Shown piece by piece: positions 1 through 9,621 of a stretch of 64,000 bases of DNA (position 1 is the first letter of the stretch; each line of letters opens with the position of its first letter). This stretch comes from Conchocele bisecta. Taxonomy: Eukaryota; Mollusca; Bivalvia; Lucinida; Thyasiridae. The stretch lies in assembly GCA_029237695.1 (NCBI GenBank), contig CM055277.1, forward strand, positions 40,768,242-40,832,241. The letters are read 5' to 3'. The translations under genes and the position numbers were made by a program. The notes beneath the pieces are model-generated. The model was given only the letters and a program-made list of their open reading frames with translations. It was not told the DNA's origin and made no database searches.

Positions 1-23
1 ACGTCACAGGGTGAGAAAGATGT

Positions 24-98
24 GCACCAGCCCAGAATCGAACCGGGGATCTCTGGTTTACCACACCATCGCTCTACCTGCTGAGCAAACCGGGCACA
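24..98 (-). repeat. tRNA-derived SINE head (or tRNA pseudogene)
   Basis: Read on the minus strand this has a D-arm-like A box (GCTCAGCAGGTAGAGC, 71-86), an anticodon-stem-like segment and a good B box (GGTTCGATTCT, 34-44). The T-arm pairs well, but the acceptor stem has about three mismatches, so it is unlikely to be a working tRNA. The sequence beyond the tRNA-like part (CACATCTTTCTCACCCTGTGACG) resembles the tail at 45220-45243, so both look like copies of one SINE family. The element continues past the left edge of the window. Confidence 0.6.
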
Positions 99-770
99 AA
101 TACACTTATTCACCATAGTGATCACTTCATTCAACCAAAAATTCACAAGCTAGAAGTTATGCCAAATTATTACAGTCAACGTCACAGATTATGCTCTTGG
201 CGACATTAGCGGACACAAATTTGTCCATCAATTTGATCAAATAAACAACGGAATCTGACAGATAACACTACGACGGCGCATGGAAACATCATTATTCTGG
301 TATTTGGAATCAAAATGGTGGATATTAAGATCAATATGTGAGGCGCTGACGGAACCTTTAACATTTTTTATCACGATAGCATCTACAGGGATTGTTGGAC
401 GCATTTATTTAGAGAAACAAGAGATTACAATGGATTGGATAATATACTAAGTGACATTTTGTTCTAACGTACACCAACATAGAGGATTAAATTTGCGACA
501 ATGTTGGATTCTGGATTTTGTGGACAGGTGACAGAAATCGGAGCTGGATAAGAACCGACAGACGTGATTCTGAATATGCGTGCTTGGTCTGTGGTTTTTC
601 TTCCAGATCATGTCATGCATGTTTTAATTTCACGTCATGTCAAAGCAGCACTATTGAATATAATGAATAACTTTAATATTCTACACCAGAATTAAAGTTC
701 ATTCATCGTCTGATGTGTAACTGATGAATTAAGGTAAATTACTTGTATATGACAACTTTTATTTGCCTCA
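99..770. other. AT-rich non-coding stretch
   Basis: No open frame with coding character, no tandem repeat and no recognisable element end was seen here. It is ordinary AT-rich intergenic or intronic sequence between the SINE head and the first hairpin-headed repeat. Confidence 0.5.
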
Positions 771-771
771 C

Positions 772-1327
772 CACGATAGTGGAGTGGGGGGGCATTTAGT
801 GTTACCCTTGACCTTGTCCGTTCTTCCGTCCGTCACCAACCTAGTAACTCGTAAAACTTTTAAACCGTAATACTACATACCTGAAACGGTTGGTACATGT
901 ATGTTTGATTCGACCCCATGGTCATGGATTATCTCCCCCTTTTCAAGTTAGAATTTTCCAATTTTGTCTTGTAGCTCGTAAAACTTTTAAACCCTAATAG
1001 CTACACACCTGAAACTTGGTATGTCCTTATGATGAGTAGATTTGCAAAGTTTATTTTAATTCGACCCCCGAGTCATGGATTATCTCCCTCTTTTTGAATT
1101 AGAATTTGAAAATTTTGCCTTGTAACTCGTAAAACTTTTGTAATAGCTACAGCACTGAAATTTGATATGTAGCTTCCTTATGATGAGTAGATGCGGAAAG
1201 TTTATTTCGATTTTTGATTCGAACCCCGTGTCATGGATTATCTCTCCCTTTTGGACACCGGAATTTTGCCTTGTTTACTATCAAAGCGATATGTGGGGTA
1301 TCCGTGTTCTATGAACACATTTTCTAG
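772..1327 (+). mobile_element. Hairpin-headed Helitron-like non-autonomous element
   Basis: It opens with a hairpin (GCCTCACCACGATAGTGG region) followed by a GTCCG-rich stretch. It ends with an echo of the hairpin arm (GTGGGGTATCC), a perfect small hairpin GTGTTC-tat-GAACAC and TTTTCTAG followed by T. A terminal hairpin followed by CTAG/T is the 3' end pattern of Helitron-type rolling-circle elements. The body holds three degenerate ~110-bp repeats (AACTCGTAAAACTTTT) and codes for nothing. The architecture is seen; the Helitron assignment is inferred. Confidence 0.5.
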
Positions 1328-1452
1328 TTTAGTTATCTCCCTTTGTTTTTTCGCGCACTGATTTGTCCGGAGCATAACGCGAACACCCTTTGCAATATTT
1401 TTTATGAATCTTAACACATGCATAGGTCTCACTGTACAGGGCGGAGCTAGCG

Positions 1453-1793
1453 TTAAAGGTACATGCCCACTCAGTAGGCACAAAATGTTCTTTATGTCAG
1501 AGACATCATCGGAGACATTTTCTGGCCAGATAAACAATTTTTTTTTCATTTTTTTTTTTCGTTGATGCATTTAATTTAATAGTATAAATTATAAAATATC
1601 ATGCCCCATTTGCACATGAAAATACCGATACCACCGCGGTCACTATCATAAAATAAATAAAATCTGTATAAAATGTATCTGTATAAACTGGGCCACTCGT
1701 AATGTTATAAACATGGAATAGTGACAATTATACACTTATTTAATTCCCATAAAGAGCATTTTTTAGCCTACTGAGTGGGCTTGCACCTTTAAA
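1453..1793. mobile_element. MITE, family M1 (ACTCAGTAGGC termini)
   Basis: The left end TTAAAGGTACATGCCCACTC and the right end (complement TTTAAAGGTGCAAGCCCACT) form inverted repeats of ~40 bp that also share the adjacent GTTCTTTATG/GCTCTTTATG. The 340-bp body is AT-rich and non-coding. The same termini recur at 2646, 3018-3542, 7320-7886, 56480-56860 and 60630-60965. Superfamily not determined. Confidence 0.75.
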
Positions 1794-1876
1794 AAGGGGT
1801 TGGACAATTGTGTCGCGACCGCCTGCGGACAGTGCGATATAGTCTGCGCATTGACGTCCATCTGTAGTTTTTTTGA

Positions 1877-2343
1877 CCGAGCCTGCTTGCGGAAAGCGAG
1901 ACTTAGTGATCACAATGACGTCCGTGCGTCAGTCCATCCGAAATCGGTGTAGTTTTTGTTTTTATCCATATCCTAAGTCACATTGACTTGAAACATCAAA
2001 TACTTATTAGTCATCATCCATATATTCATTCTGTGTCCCACTCATGCGGCCCTGTGCCCAAGGTCAAGGTCAAATGACTTTGAAATTTGTGTTAAAGTTT
2101 TTGCATACCTTATTACTCCACAACAGTTACCCAGATTTGCTTCAAACTTCAGATAATTCTTTATTGTCATCCATATTTTCATATTATAGCACACGCATGC
2201 GACCCACATGCCCAAGATCAAGGTCAAATGACTTTCAAATTTGCGTTAAAGCTTTTACATACGTTAATTCAAACTTCAAATAAATATACTCCGACACCAT
2301 CAAATGCCTCGGTGGGCTCGACATGCGGGCCATGGCCATCTGG
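1877..2343 (+). mobile_element. Hairpin-headed Helitron-like non-autonomous element
   Basis: It starts with a GC-rich hairpin-like head (GCCTGCTTGCGGAAAGCGAG), then a GTCC-rich run, then ~110-bp degenerate repeats with the CCAAGGTCAAGGTCAAATGA word typical of mollusc non-coding repeats. It ends with GGGCCATGGCC, a self-complementary hairpin, and ATCTGG before a T run (CTRR-T pattern). An abbreviated second head lies at 1820-1855. Open frames through it are repeat frames. Confidence 0.45.
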
Positions 2344-2848
2344 TTTTTATTTACCGTAGGTTAAAGATTTTAAGAACACTATATCTCAGAAACAGCTTCG
2401 CCAATTCACTCGAAGCTTCACATGTGTGTTTATCATCATCCATATTTTCATTCTATGCTCAACCCCTGCAACCCCTGTGCCCAATATCAAGGTCAAATTA
2501 CTTTGAAATTTACCTCAAAGTTTTTGACATGCCTGCATGTGGACAGTGCGATATAGTTGTCACATTGGCCTACATACGTACGTACATCCATATGTACGTC
2601 ACTTCGTGCGTCCGGTTACATTTTTTTGATTTAAGGTTAAAGTTTTTAAAGGTACATACCCACTCAGTAGGCACAAACTGTTCTTTATAGCAATTAAATA
2701 AGTGTATAATTGTGTCACTATTCCACCAGTTCTAAAAATTATGTGTGCCCGCTATCCATATATAATCATTTAGTAATATTTATTTTACTGATAATGACTA
2801 GCAGTGGTATCAAGCTATTTTCATATTCAAATGAGGCATGACATTTTT

Positions 2849-2997
2849 ATGCCACCGGGTTTCGAAGAAACGGGTGGCATATAGTGTTTGGACCGTCCGT
2901 CCGTCTGTCCGTCCGTCACACTTTTCGGTTAACCACTTTGTCACAGTTTCTCAAATATGCTGCAGGTGGCATCCGCGTTCGACAGACGCATTTCTTG
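2849..2997 (+). mobile_element. Short hairpin-headed element inserted in an M1 MITE
   Basis: It opens with a strong hairpin, ATGCCACCGGGTTTC / GAAACGGGTGGCAT, then (GTCC)n. Near its end the arm is echoed as GGTGGCATC, followed by a small hairpin GCGT-tcgacag-ACGC and ATTTCTTG. Only ~149 bp, so nearly all of it is end sequence. It sits inside an M1-like MITE: flanking sequence left and right is M1 body. Confidence 0.55.
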
Positions 2998-3017
2998 TTT
3001 TTAATAATTTATGCTAA

Positions 3018-3542
3018 TTAAAGGTACATACCCACTCAGTAGGCACAACAATTAAAGTTATGTGTATTTCAGTTATTTGTCAGGAAATTAAATAAGTGTA
3101 TAATTTTGTCACTATTCCACCAGTTCTAAACATTACGAGTGCCCGTTATATGGATATAATCATTTAGTAATGTTTATTTTACTGATAGTGACACGCGGTG
3201 ATATCAGGCTATTTTCATAGGCAAAATGGGGGCATTGATATTTTTTTACTTACTACTATAATTAAATGTGTTTTCCCTGAAAAAATAATGTTTTCGACAG
3301 ATTATAAAATATGATAATTGCACATCAAAAAATAAATAGTAATGTCTTGGTAACATTTTAAGGAAACACGGTTATCGCCCCTGATAGCAGTGTGGAAATT
3401 TACGTCTGATATAAAATGTATAATAATGCCAATAAATATGTGTATTAATGGTGAATTAATGTTTATTTTGCCCGAAAATGTCTCAGATGATGTCTCTGAT
3501 ATAAAGAACATTTTGTGCCTACTGAGTGGGCATGTACCTTTA
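3018..3542. mobile_element. MITE, family M1, near-complete copy
   Basis: Left end AAAGGTACATACCCACTCAG and right end ACTGAGTGGGCATGTACCTT form clear terminal inverted repeats. The body carries a stretch (ACGGTTATCGCCCCTGATA) that also marks the copies at 7440 and, in the other orientation, 56500. A truncated head of another copy lies at 2646. Confidence 0.75.
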
Positions 3543-3919
3543 AGAACACTATATCTCTGAAACCGCTTCACCAATTCACTCGAAACTTCACATACGGTGT
3601 ATTTGTCACCCACATTTTCATTATTATTTATATGTGCCCAATGTCACGGTCACATTACTTTGAAATTTACCTTAAAGTTTTTGTTGGGCCCGCTTGCAGA
3701 CAGAGCGATATAGTCGGCACATTGGTGTGCATTCAGGATAAAGTTTTGGTTAAAGTGTTTTTTAGTTAAAGTTTTTGGGTATACTATCAAAGCCTCGGCG
3801 GGTGCGGCACGTTTTTACGTCAACGGGCTAAAGCTTTGTTGCAATACAAAAAATTGTTTGTACTATCAAATGCCTCGGCGGGCACGACATGCAGGCCATG
3901 GCCATCTAGTTATTATGGC

Positions 3920-4715
3920 ATGCGATTTGATCAGTCGGCCATCGCACCATGACTAGTTTAGCACTTGATCAGTCGGCCATCGCTCCAGGACTAGTTTAGA
4001 ACTTGATCAGTCGGCCATCGCACCAGGACTAGTTTAAAACTTGATCAGTTTACCATCTCACCAGGACTAGGATAGCCCTTGATCAGTCGGCCATCGCATC
4101 AGGACAAGTATAGCACTCGATCAGTCGGCCATCGCACCAGGACTAGTTTAGAACTTGATCAGTCGGCCATTGCACCAGCCACCAGGACTAGTTTAGCACT
4201 TGATCAGTCGGCCATTCATGACTAGTACAGAACCTAGATCCATCGGCCATCGCTCCAGGACTAGTTTAGCACTTGATCAGTCGGCCATCTCACCGTGACT
4301 AGTACAGAACTAGATCAGTCGGCCATCGCTCCAGGACTAGTTTAGCCCTTGATCAGTCGGCCATCGCACCAGGACTAGTTTAGCCCTTGATCAGTCGACC
4401 ATCGCACCAGGACTAGTGTAGCCCTTGATCAGTCGGCCATCGAACCAGGACTAGTATAGAACTTGATCAGTCGGCCATCGCACCAGGACTAGTTTAGCCC
4501 TTGATCAGTCGGTCATCGCACCAGGACTAGTAGAGCACTTGATCAGTCTGCCATCGCACCATAAGTAGTATAGCGCTTGATCAGTCGCCCATTGCACCAT
4601 GCCCAGTATAGCACTTGATCAGTTGGCCATCTCACCATGCCCAGTATAGCACGTGATCAGTCGGCCATGCCGAGTATAGATAGCACTTGATCAGTCGGCC
4701 ATCGCACCAGGACTA
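3920..4715. repeat. 38-bp tandem satellite, block 1
   Basis: About 20 degenerate copies of a ~38-bp unit built around ACTTGATCAGTCGGCCATCG and CACCAGGACTAGTTTAG. Each unit has two short palindromes, TGATCA and ACTAGT. Substitutions and small indels separate the copies. Resumes at 5432 after a 0.7-kb block. No coding frame. Confidence 0.95.
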
Positions 4716-4717
4716 GT

Positions 4718-5431
4718 AGTGGTGGTGATACACATTGTTCCCACTGTGGGATATAGACCGGAACTTTTAGGACGCCAAATGTAGAAATGTAGAAGGCTGG
4801 TGTGTGTGGGGGATCATTGTTTTGTGTCCCCGGCGGTGGTGCGGAGTACAATGATGAATTACTGATGAATTACTGTATTGAACACACATGTATATGCACT
4901 GTGATACCGTACTTCACAATCCTCAGTTTTAAATTGTTTCTGTATCGTAAAATTTATTCATTTTGAAAAACTTAAAATTGTGGCAGATGATCAAAATGAA
5001 AACCGGATGTTTACATGCGAAATGAACCGGTGCATCAGTATATTTTAACCGCACGATGACCCACTGTATATTCATACCATATCCGTACGGATATATTGTA
5101 TATACGAACGGATATCGTATGTTTTTGTATAATATTCGCATAGTATGTTTGTATAATGTAAACAAACTGTACTATACGATGATACGGTAAGTTTTTAACG
5201 CAAATAGCGAAAGAATGACCGCACAAACGGTATCGCGAAAGAATGACCGCACAAACTGGACCGCGAAAGAATTACTGCACAAACGGTATCGCGAAAGAAT
5301 GACCACAACAACGGGACCGCGATTGGACCGCAATTGGACCGCAATTAGACTGCAATTTCAGAGCGGACGAATTGCAATTCAAGGACCGCTGGATTGCAAT
5401 TCTTGGTAATCGAATCGCAGGCGGGAGTGTA
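4718..5431. repeat. Duplicated ~0.7-kb block, copy 1
   Basis: Interrupts the 38-bp satellite. It is nearly identical to 6594-7297 at an offset of ~1.87 kb. It contains a short tandem repeat of ~29 bp at 5205-5330 (GCGAAAGAATGACCGCACAA). The reappearance of satellite followed by block suggests a higher-order unit of ~1.9 kb rather than two independent insertions. Confidence 0.85.
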
Positions 5432-6510
5432 GTATAGCGCTTGATTAGTCGCCCATTGCACCATGCTCAGTACGTATAGCACTTGATTAGTTGGCCATCT
5501 CACCATGCCCAGTATAGCACGTGATCAGTCGGCCATGCCGAGTATAGCACTTGATCAGTCGGCCATCGCACCAGGACTAGTAGAGCACTTGATCAGTCTG
5601 CCATCGCACCATAACTAGTATAGCGCTTGATCAGTCGCCCATTGCACCATGCCCAGTATAGCACTTGATCAGTTGGCCATTTCACCATGCCCAGTATAGC
5701 AGGTGATCAGTCGGCCATGCCGAGTATAGCACTTGATCATTCGGCCATCAACCCAGGACTACTTTAGCACTTGATCAGTCGGCCATCGCACCAGGACTAG
5801 TTTATAACTTGATCAGTCGGCCATCGCACCAGGAATAGTTTAGAACTTGATCAGTCGACCATCGCACCAGGAATAGTTTAGCCCTTGATCAGTCGGCCAT
5901 CGTACTGAGACTAGTTTAGCCCTTGATTAGTCGGCCATCGCACCAGGACTAGTATAGCACTTGATCAGTCGGCCATCGCACCAGGACTAGTTTAGCACTT
6001 GATCAGTCGGCCATCGCACCACGACTAGTTTAGAACTTGATCAGTCGGCCATCGCACCAAGACTAGTTTAGCCCTTGATCAGTCGGCCATTGCACCAGGA
6101 CTAGTTTAGAAATTGATCAGTCGGCCATCGCACCAAGACTAGTTTTGCCCTTGCTCAGTCGGCCATTGCACCAGGACTAGTTTAGAACTTGATCAGTCGG
6201 CCATCCACCACTGACTAGTTTAGAACTTGATCAGTCCGGCCAATCGCACCAAGACTAGTTTTAGCCCTTGATCAGTCGGCCATCGCACCAGGACTAGTTT
6301 AGAAATTGATCAGTCGGCCATCGCACCAAGACTAGTTTTGCCCTTGCTCAGTCGGCCATTGCACCAGGACTAGTTTAGAACTTGATCAGTCGGCCATCGC
6401 ACCACGACTAGTTTAGAACTTGATCAGTCGGCCATCGCACCACGACTAGTTTAGAACTTGATCAGTCGGTCATCGCACCAGGACTAGTTTAGCTCTTGAT
6501 CAGTCTGCCA
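5432..6510. repeat. 38-bp tandem satellite, block 2
   Basis: About 28 more copies of the ~38-bp unit. Several neighbouring sets of variants recur (for example AAATTGATCAGT with CCTTGCTCAGT around 6110-6180 and 6300-6360), so multi-unit segments have been duplicated inside the array. Confidence 0.95.
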
Positions 6511-6593
6511 CGTCATCCTGCGTTACAGACAGAAGTGGTGGTCGGCGGGGGGTGGGGGGGGGTGGTGTAGTGTAGTCATAGACAAAAACTGGT

Positions 6594-7297
6594 AGTGGTG
6601 GTGATACACATTGTTCCCACTGTGGGATATAGACCGGAACTTTTAGGACGCCAAATGTAGATGGCTGGTGTGCGTGGGGGATCATTGTTTTGTGTCCCCG
6701 GCGGTGGCGCAGAGTACAGTGATGAATTACTGATGAATTACTGTATATTGAACACACATGTATATGTACTGTGATACAGTACTTCACAATCCTCAGTTTT
6801 AAATATTGTTTCTGTATCGTAAAACTGAAAATTTATTCATTTTGAAAAACTTAAAATTGTGGCAAATGATCGAAATGAAAACCGGATGTTTACATTCGAA
6901 ATGAACCGGTGCATCGGTATATTTTAACCGCACGATGGCCCACTTTATATTCATACCATATCCGTACGGATATATCGTATATACGAACGGATATCGTATG
7001 TTTGTATAATATTCGTATAGTACGTTTGTATAATGTAAACAAACTGTACTATACGATGATACGGTAAGTTTTTACCGCAAATAGCGAAAGAATGACCGCA
7101 CAAACGGTATCGCGAAAGAATGACCGCACAAACTGGACCGCGAAAGAATGACCGCACAAACGGTATCGCGAAAGAATGACCGCAAAAACGGGACCGCGTT
7201 TGGACCGCAATTAGACTGCAATTCCAGAGGGGAAGAATTGCAATTCAAGGACCGCTGGATTGCAATTCTTGGTAAGAGAATCGCAGGCGAGAGTGTA
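6594..7297. repeat. Duplicated ~0.7-kb block, copy 2
   Basis: Second copy of 4718-5431, including the GCGAAAGAATGACCGCACAA short tandem repeat at 7080-7200. A G-rich junction (GGGGGGTGGGGGGGGTGG, ~6545-6565) separates it from the end of the satellite. Confidence 0.85.
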
Positions 7298-7319
7298 AGG
7301 CATGATCTTTTTTCATTAT

Positions 7320-7886
7320 TTATTCTATATAAATGTGTCACCTGAAAATATAATATTTTCAACAATTATAAAGTATGATCATTGCATATTACAAAATAAA
7401 TACAGAGAATAAATTGTAATGTCCGTTAACATTTTAAGGAAGCACGGTTATAGCCCCTGATATCAGTATGAACATTTACGTCTGATACAAAATGTATAAT
7501 ACTTCCGATCAGTACGTGGGGTAATGGTGATTGAATGTTAATTTTGCCAGAAAATGTCTCAGATGATGTCTCAGATACAAAGAACAGTTTTTATCCCATC
7601 AACACGGTGCGTATGTGCCTTGAAACACGGTGCCGTGAAACATTTTTGATATCCAGTCAATACTATTTTTTTGCATTTTACAGCCATTTGTAGGGGTTGA
7701 CGGGATAAATAGAATAGTAGGTTAGTGCCGTGAATGGGAAAAAAATATCTGGCGCGGCACGGAAACGGGATGTGCTCGGCAGAGCCTCGCCCATCCCGTT
7801 TCCTGAGCCTTGCCAGATATTTTTTCCCATTCACGGCACTAACCTACTATTCTCTATATGCCCACTGGGTGGGCAGGTACCTTTAA
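7320..7886. mobile_element. MITE, family M1, carrying an inserted foldback
   Basis: The body shares GGTTATAGCCCCTGATATCA and neighbouring sequence with the copy at 3018-3542. The right terminus (complement TTAAAGGTACCTGCCCACCC) is at 7862-7886. The right half is interrupted by the 142-bp hairpin described separately. The left terminus was not found. Confidence 0.6.
7711..7852. repeat. Long near-perfect hairpin (foldback element)
   Basis: Arms of ~62 bp begin AGAATAGTAGGTTAGTGCCG and are repeated in inverted orientation up to 7852, separated by a loop of ~18 bp (TGCTCGGCAGAGCCTCGC). Only a few mismatches separate the arms. Such a transcript would fold into a long stem. It interrupts an M1 MITE, so it is probably a small foldback element. 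Confidence 0.85.
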
Positions 7887-7889
7887 GGA

Positions 7890-8280
7890 AAACATGGTAA
7901 CTAATTTGTAAATATTGTTCATTCGTGCATCTTCGGTGCAAAATGACATGGGTTGTCTTGTATAATACTATGGTTACGGGAATTGGTCTCGGGTAAATTA
8001 ATAACCCATGTCAATTTCATGCTGAGAATACGCCATTATGTTTACAGAAAATTATAAATATTGTTCTGCCATGCGCTCAGGAGTATATGTCGTGACCACC
8101 ATCATTTGAACCGTCTATGAGTGGTCACAACATATACTTTCATTGAGAAATAACAAAAAAATAATAAAAATAAAATATTTAATAAATTTCATACCCGTAA
8201 AGGTGTGTTCCGAAAGGAATGGGTTAGCAGTGGGTAAGAGCTGCACGTATCACATGTATACATGTACGTTGCTGTTACAG
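7890..8280 (+). other. Presumed intron upstream of the first repeat exon, with a short hairpin
   Basis: Non-coding. It ends in a splice acceptor (GTTGCTGTTACAG) directly before the exon at 8281. At 8082-8138 two 18-bp arms (AGTATATGT..GTGACCAC and its complement) enclose a ~22-bp loop. Confidence 0.45.
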
Positions 8281-8373
8281 ATACCTCTATGCAACAGAAG
8301 TTGGCCAGAGACATTGCTGGAGTAAATACAATATTTACTGGATTGGCAACGGCGGTTGAAATGAATTCGAAAG
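8281..8373 (+). CDS. Repeat exon A (type 1), 31-residue coiled-coil-like unit
   Basis: A 93-bp exon between acceptor TTGCTGTTACAG and donor AAAG/GTACAC, phase 1 at both ends, so it adds exactly 31 codons. It codes a unit reading S-M-Q-Q-K-L-A-R-D-I-A-G-V-N then a heptad-like run (L, I, V, L, V spaced 3-4) ending M-N-S-K. It differs from the other type-1 exons in losing the N-A-T sequon (N-T-I here). The protein family was not recognised. The exon call rests on five homologous copies keeping length, frame and splice sites. Confidence 0.75.
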
Positions 8374-8429
8374 GTACACCATTCACACAGGCAGGCTTTT
8401 TTCTAAGGGTTGTTGTACTTATATGCCAT

Positions 8430-8920
8430 TAGTCCGGGCGTCAAAGATGGTATTATTGGATGACCGTGCATTAGCGTCCGCACGAAGTTTTATTGAATTT
8501 TCGTGATTACCAACCTATACTATTTAATATTCAGTCGGGTGCCACTCTGGCACCCTTGAGCGTTTTGAATAATTTGCGTAAATCCAAGATGGCCACCGAA
8601 TTTCCGTATATTTCATATAAGTGCTATTTTTCTGACCTCTAAGTCGCTATGTTTCGTTTTTTTACCCGTTGACTAGATTGAGAAAGTGTTCTAGTTAAAT
8701 TAACATTGTAACATTTATGTAATTCAAGATGGCCGCCAAAAATAAATATTATCAAGAAACAATTTAACAATCTCCTATCCTTGACATACATCGACCATTT
8801 TGAGTGTTTTAATATAATATATTCACGGTGCCCGGCACATACCAATGTTTGAGAACGTGTATGAGGTAAATATGGTATTGCCTCCGTTGGTTAAATCCAA
8901 GATGGCCGCATAATTCCTAT
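8430..8920. repeat. Left terminal inverted repeat of the Academ-like element
   Basis: Pairs with 13612-14105. Within it the word AATYCAAGATGGCCRCC occurs three times, at 8581, 8721 and 8894, spaced ~140-170 bp, so each terminus is itself built of degenerate ~150-bp subunits. Such subterminal motifs are often transposase binding sites; that role is inferred. Confidence 0.8.
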
Positions 8921-9243
8921 ATTCCCTATATTTACGGACATTTGCGGTTTCCTCCAGGAAAAGAAAACCGATATCGGAAGCGGCATTCCATCGCTTAGTT
9001 ACTTCCCATAGTGCGACAACGCGCCATTTGTTTTAGCAGAAGTTTGGTACGCGTTTCCCGATTTCCAGTTTACAGACACATGTACGCTGCATATCCGGCC
9101 ACCTACATGATGGAAGAGGGTAACAAGAAGGGTAATACTGCTTAATGTACATACACTAGTGTTTTCGCCACGTTTGTGTGACCGTTTGAGCTGCACTATT
9201 GCTATTTGTTGCTGATTTCAACGTTGTTTACAACCAATGACAT

Positions 9244-9504
9244 TCAATGTTCTACCTCCAACACAAATATCCTGGAAAAAAACATAAAAATCATTATATA
9301 GCTCACCTGCCCTCGCAAATATTTTCGGAGGTGTGGAAAATTTTTCACGATATTTCGGGCAGGGAGTGGGTGGTTAATACGGTCTACAGCACCGGCTAAG
9401 GTGTCAATATTATAAGGTAACCAATAATTTAAAACACCAACCACGATCAGTGCATACAAAGCAAACATACCAGCCCGAATGTGCGGCGACATCCGGCGAT
9501 CCAA
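9244..9504 (-). other. Minus-strand open frame inside the Academ-like element
   Basis: An 80-86-residue open frame with a hydrophobic segment (GMFALYALIVVGVLNYWLP) that could span a membrane, followed by a basic stretch. At LRGQ the DNA reads GGGCAG/GTGAGC, a good splice donor. It lies between the left inverted repeat and the nuclease gene, on the opposite strand. It could be an exon of a second element-borne gene or chance; no family recognised. Confidence 0.2.
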
Positions 9505-9621
9505 TTGGGGTAGCTTTACGTCATCACTAATTATTTCAATTTAAAATATACAGTGTGTGCTCAAAATGTTGTAACGTGTTCTGAACACTTGTATATTTGC
9601 CTTTCAGATTGATTTTCCATT

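Larger units (their letters stand above)
2350..3908 (+). mobile_element. Nested Helitron-like element of the 1877-2343 family, interrupted by MITEs
   Basis: Heads at ~2525 and ~3685 (GACAGTGCGATATAG, GACAGAGCGATATAG) and a 3' end at 3860-3908 (CATGCAGGCCATGGCCATCTAG then T) match the preceding element. The body is broken by M1 MITE sequence (2646-3542) and by a small element at 2849-2997. Exact boundaries of the individual copies cannot be drawn by eye. Confidence 0.4.

Noticed and set aside
24..98. Functional tRNA-Thr gene on the minus strand
   Set aside because: The anticodon loop would read GGT, but the acceptor stem has several mismatches and the downstream tail is shared with another SINE, so a SINE head fits better.
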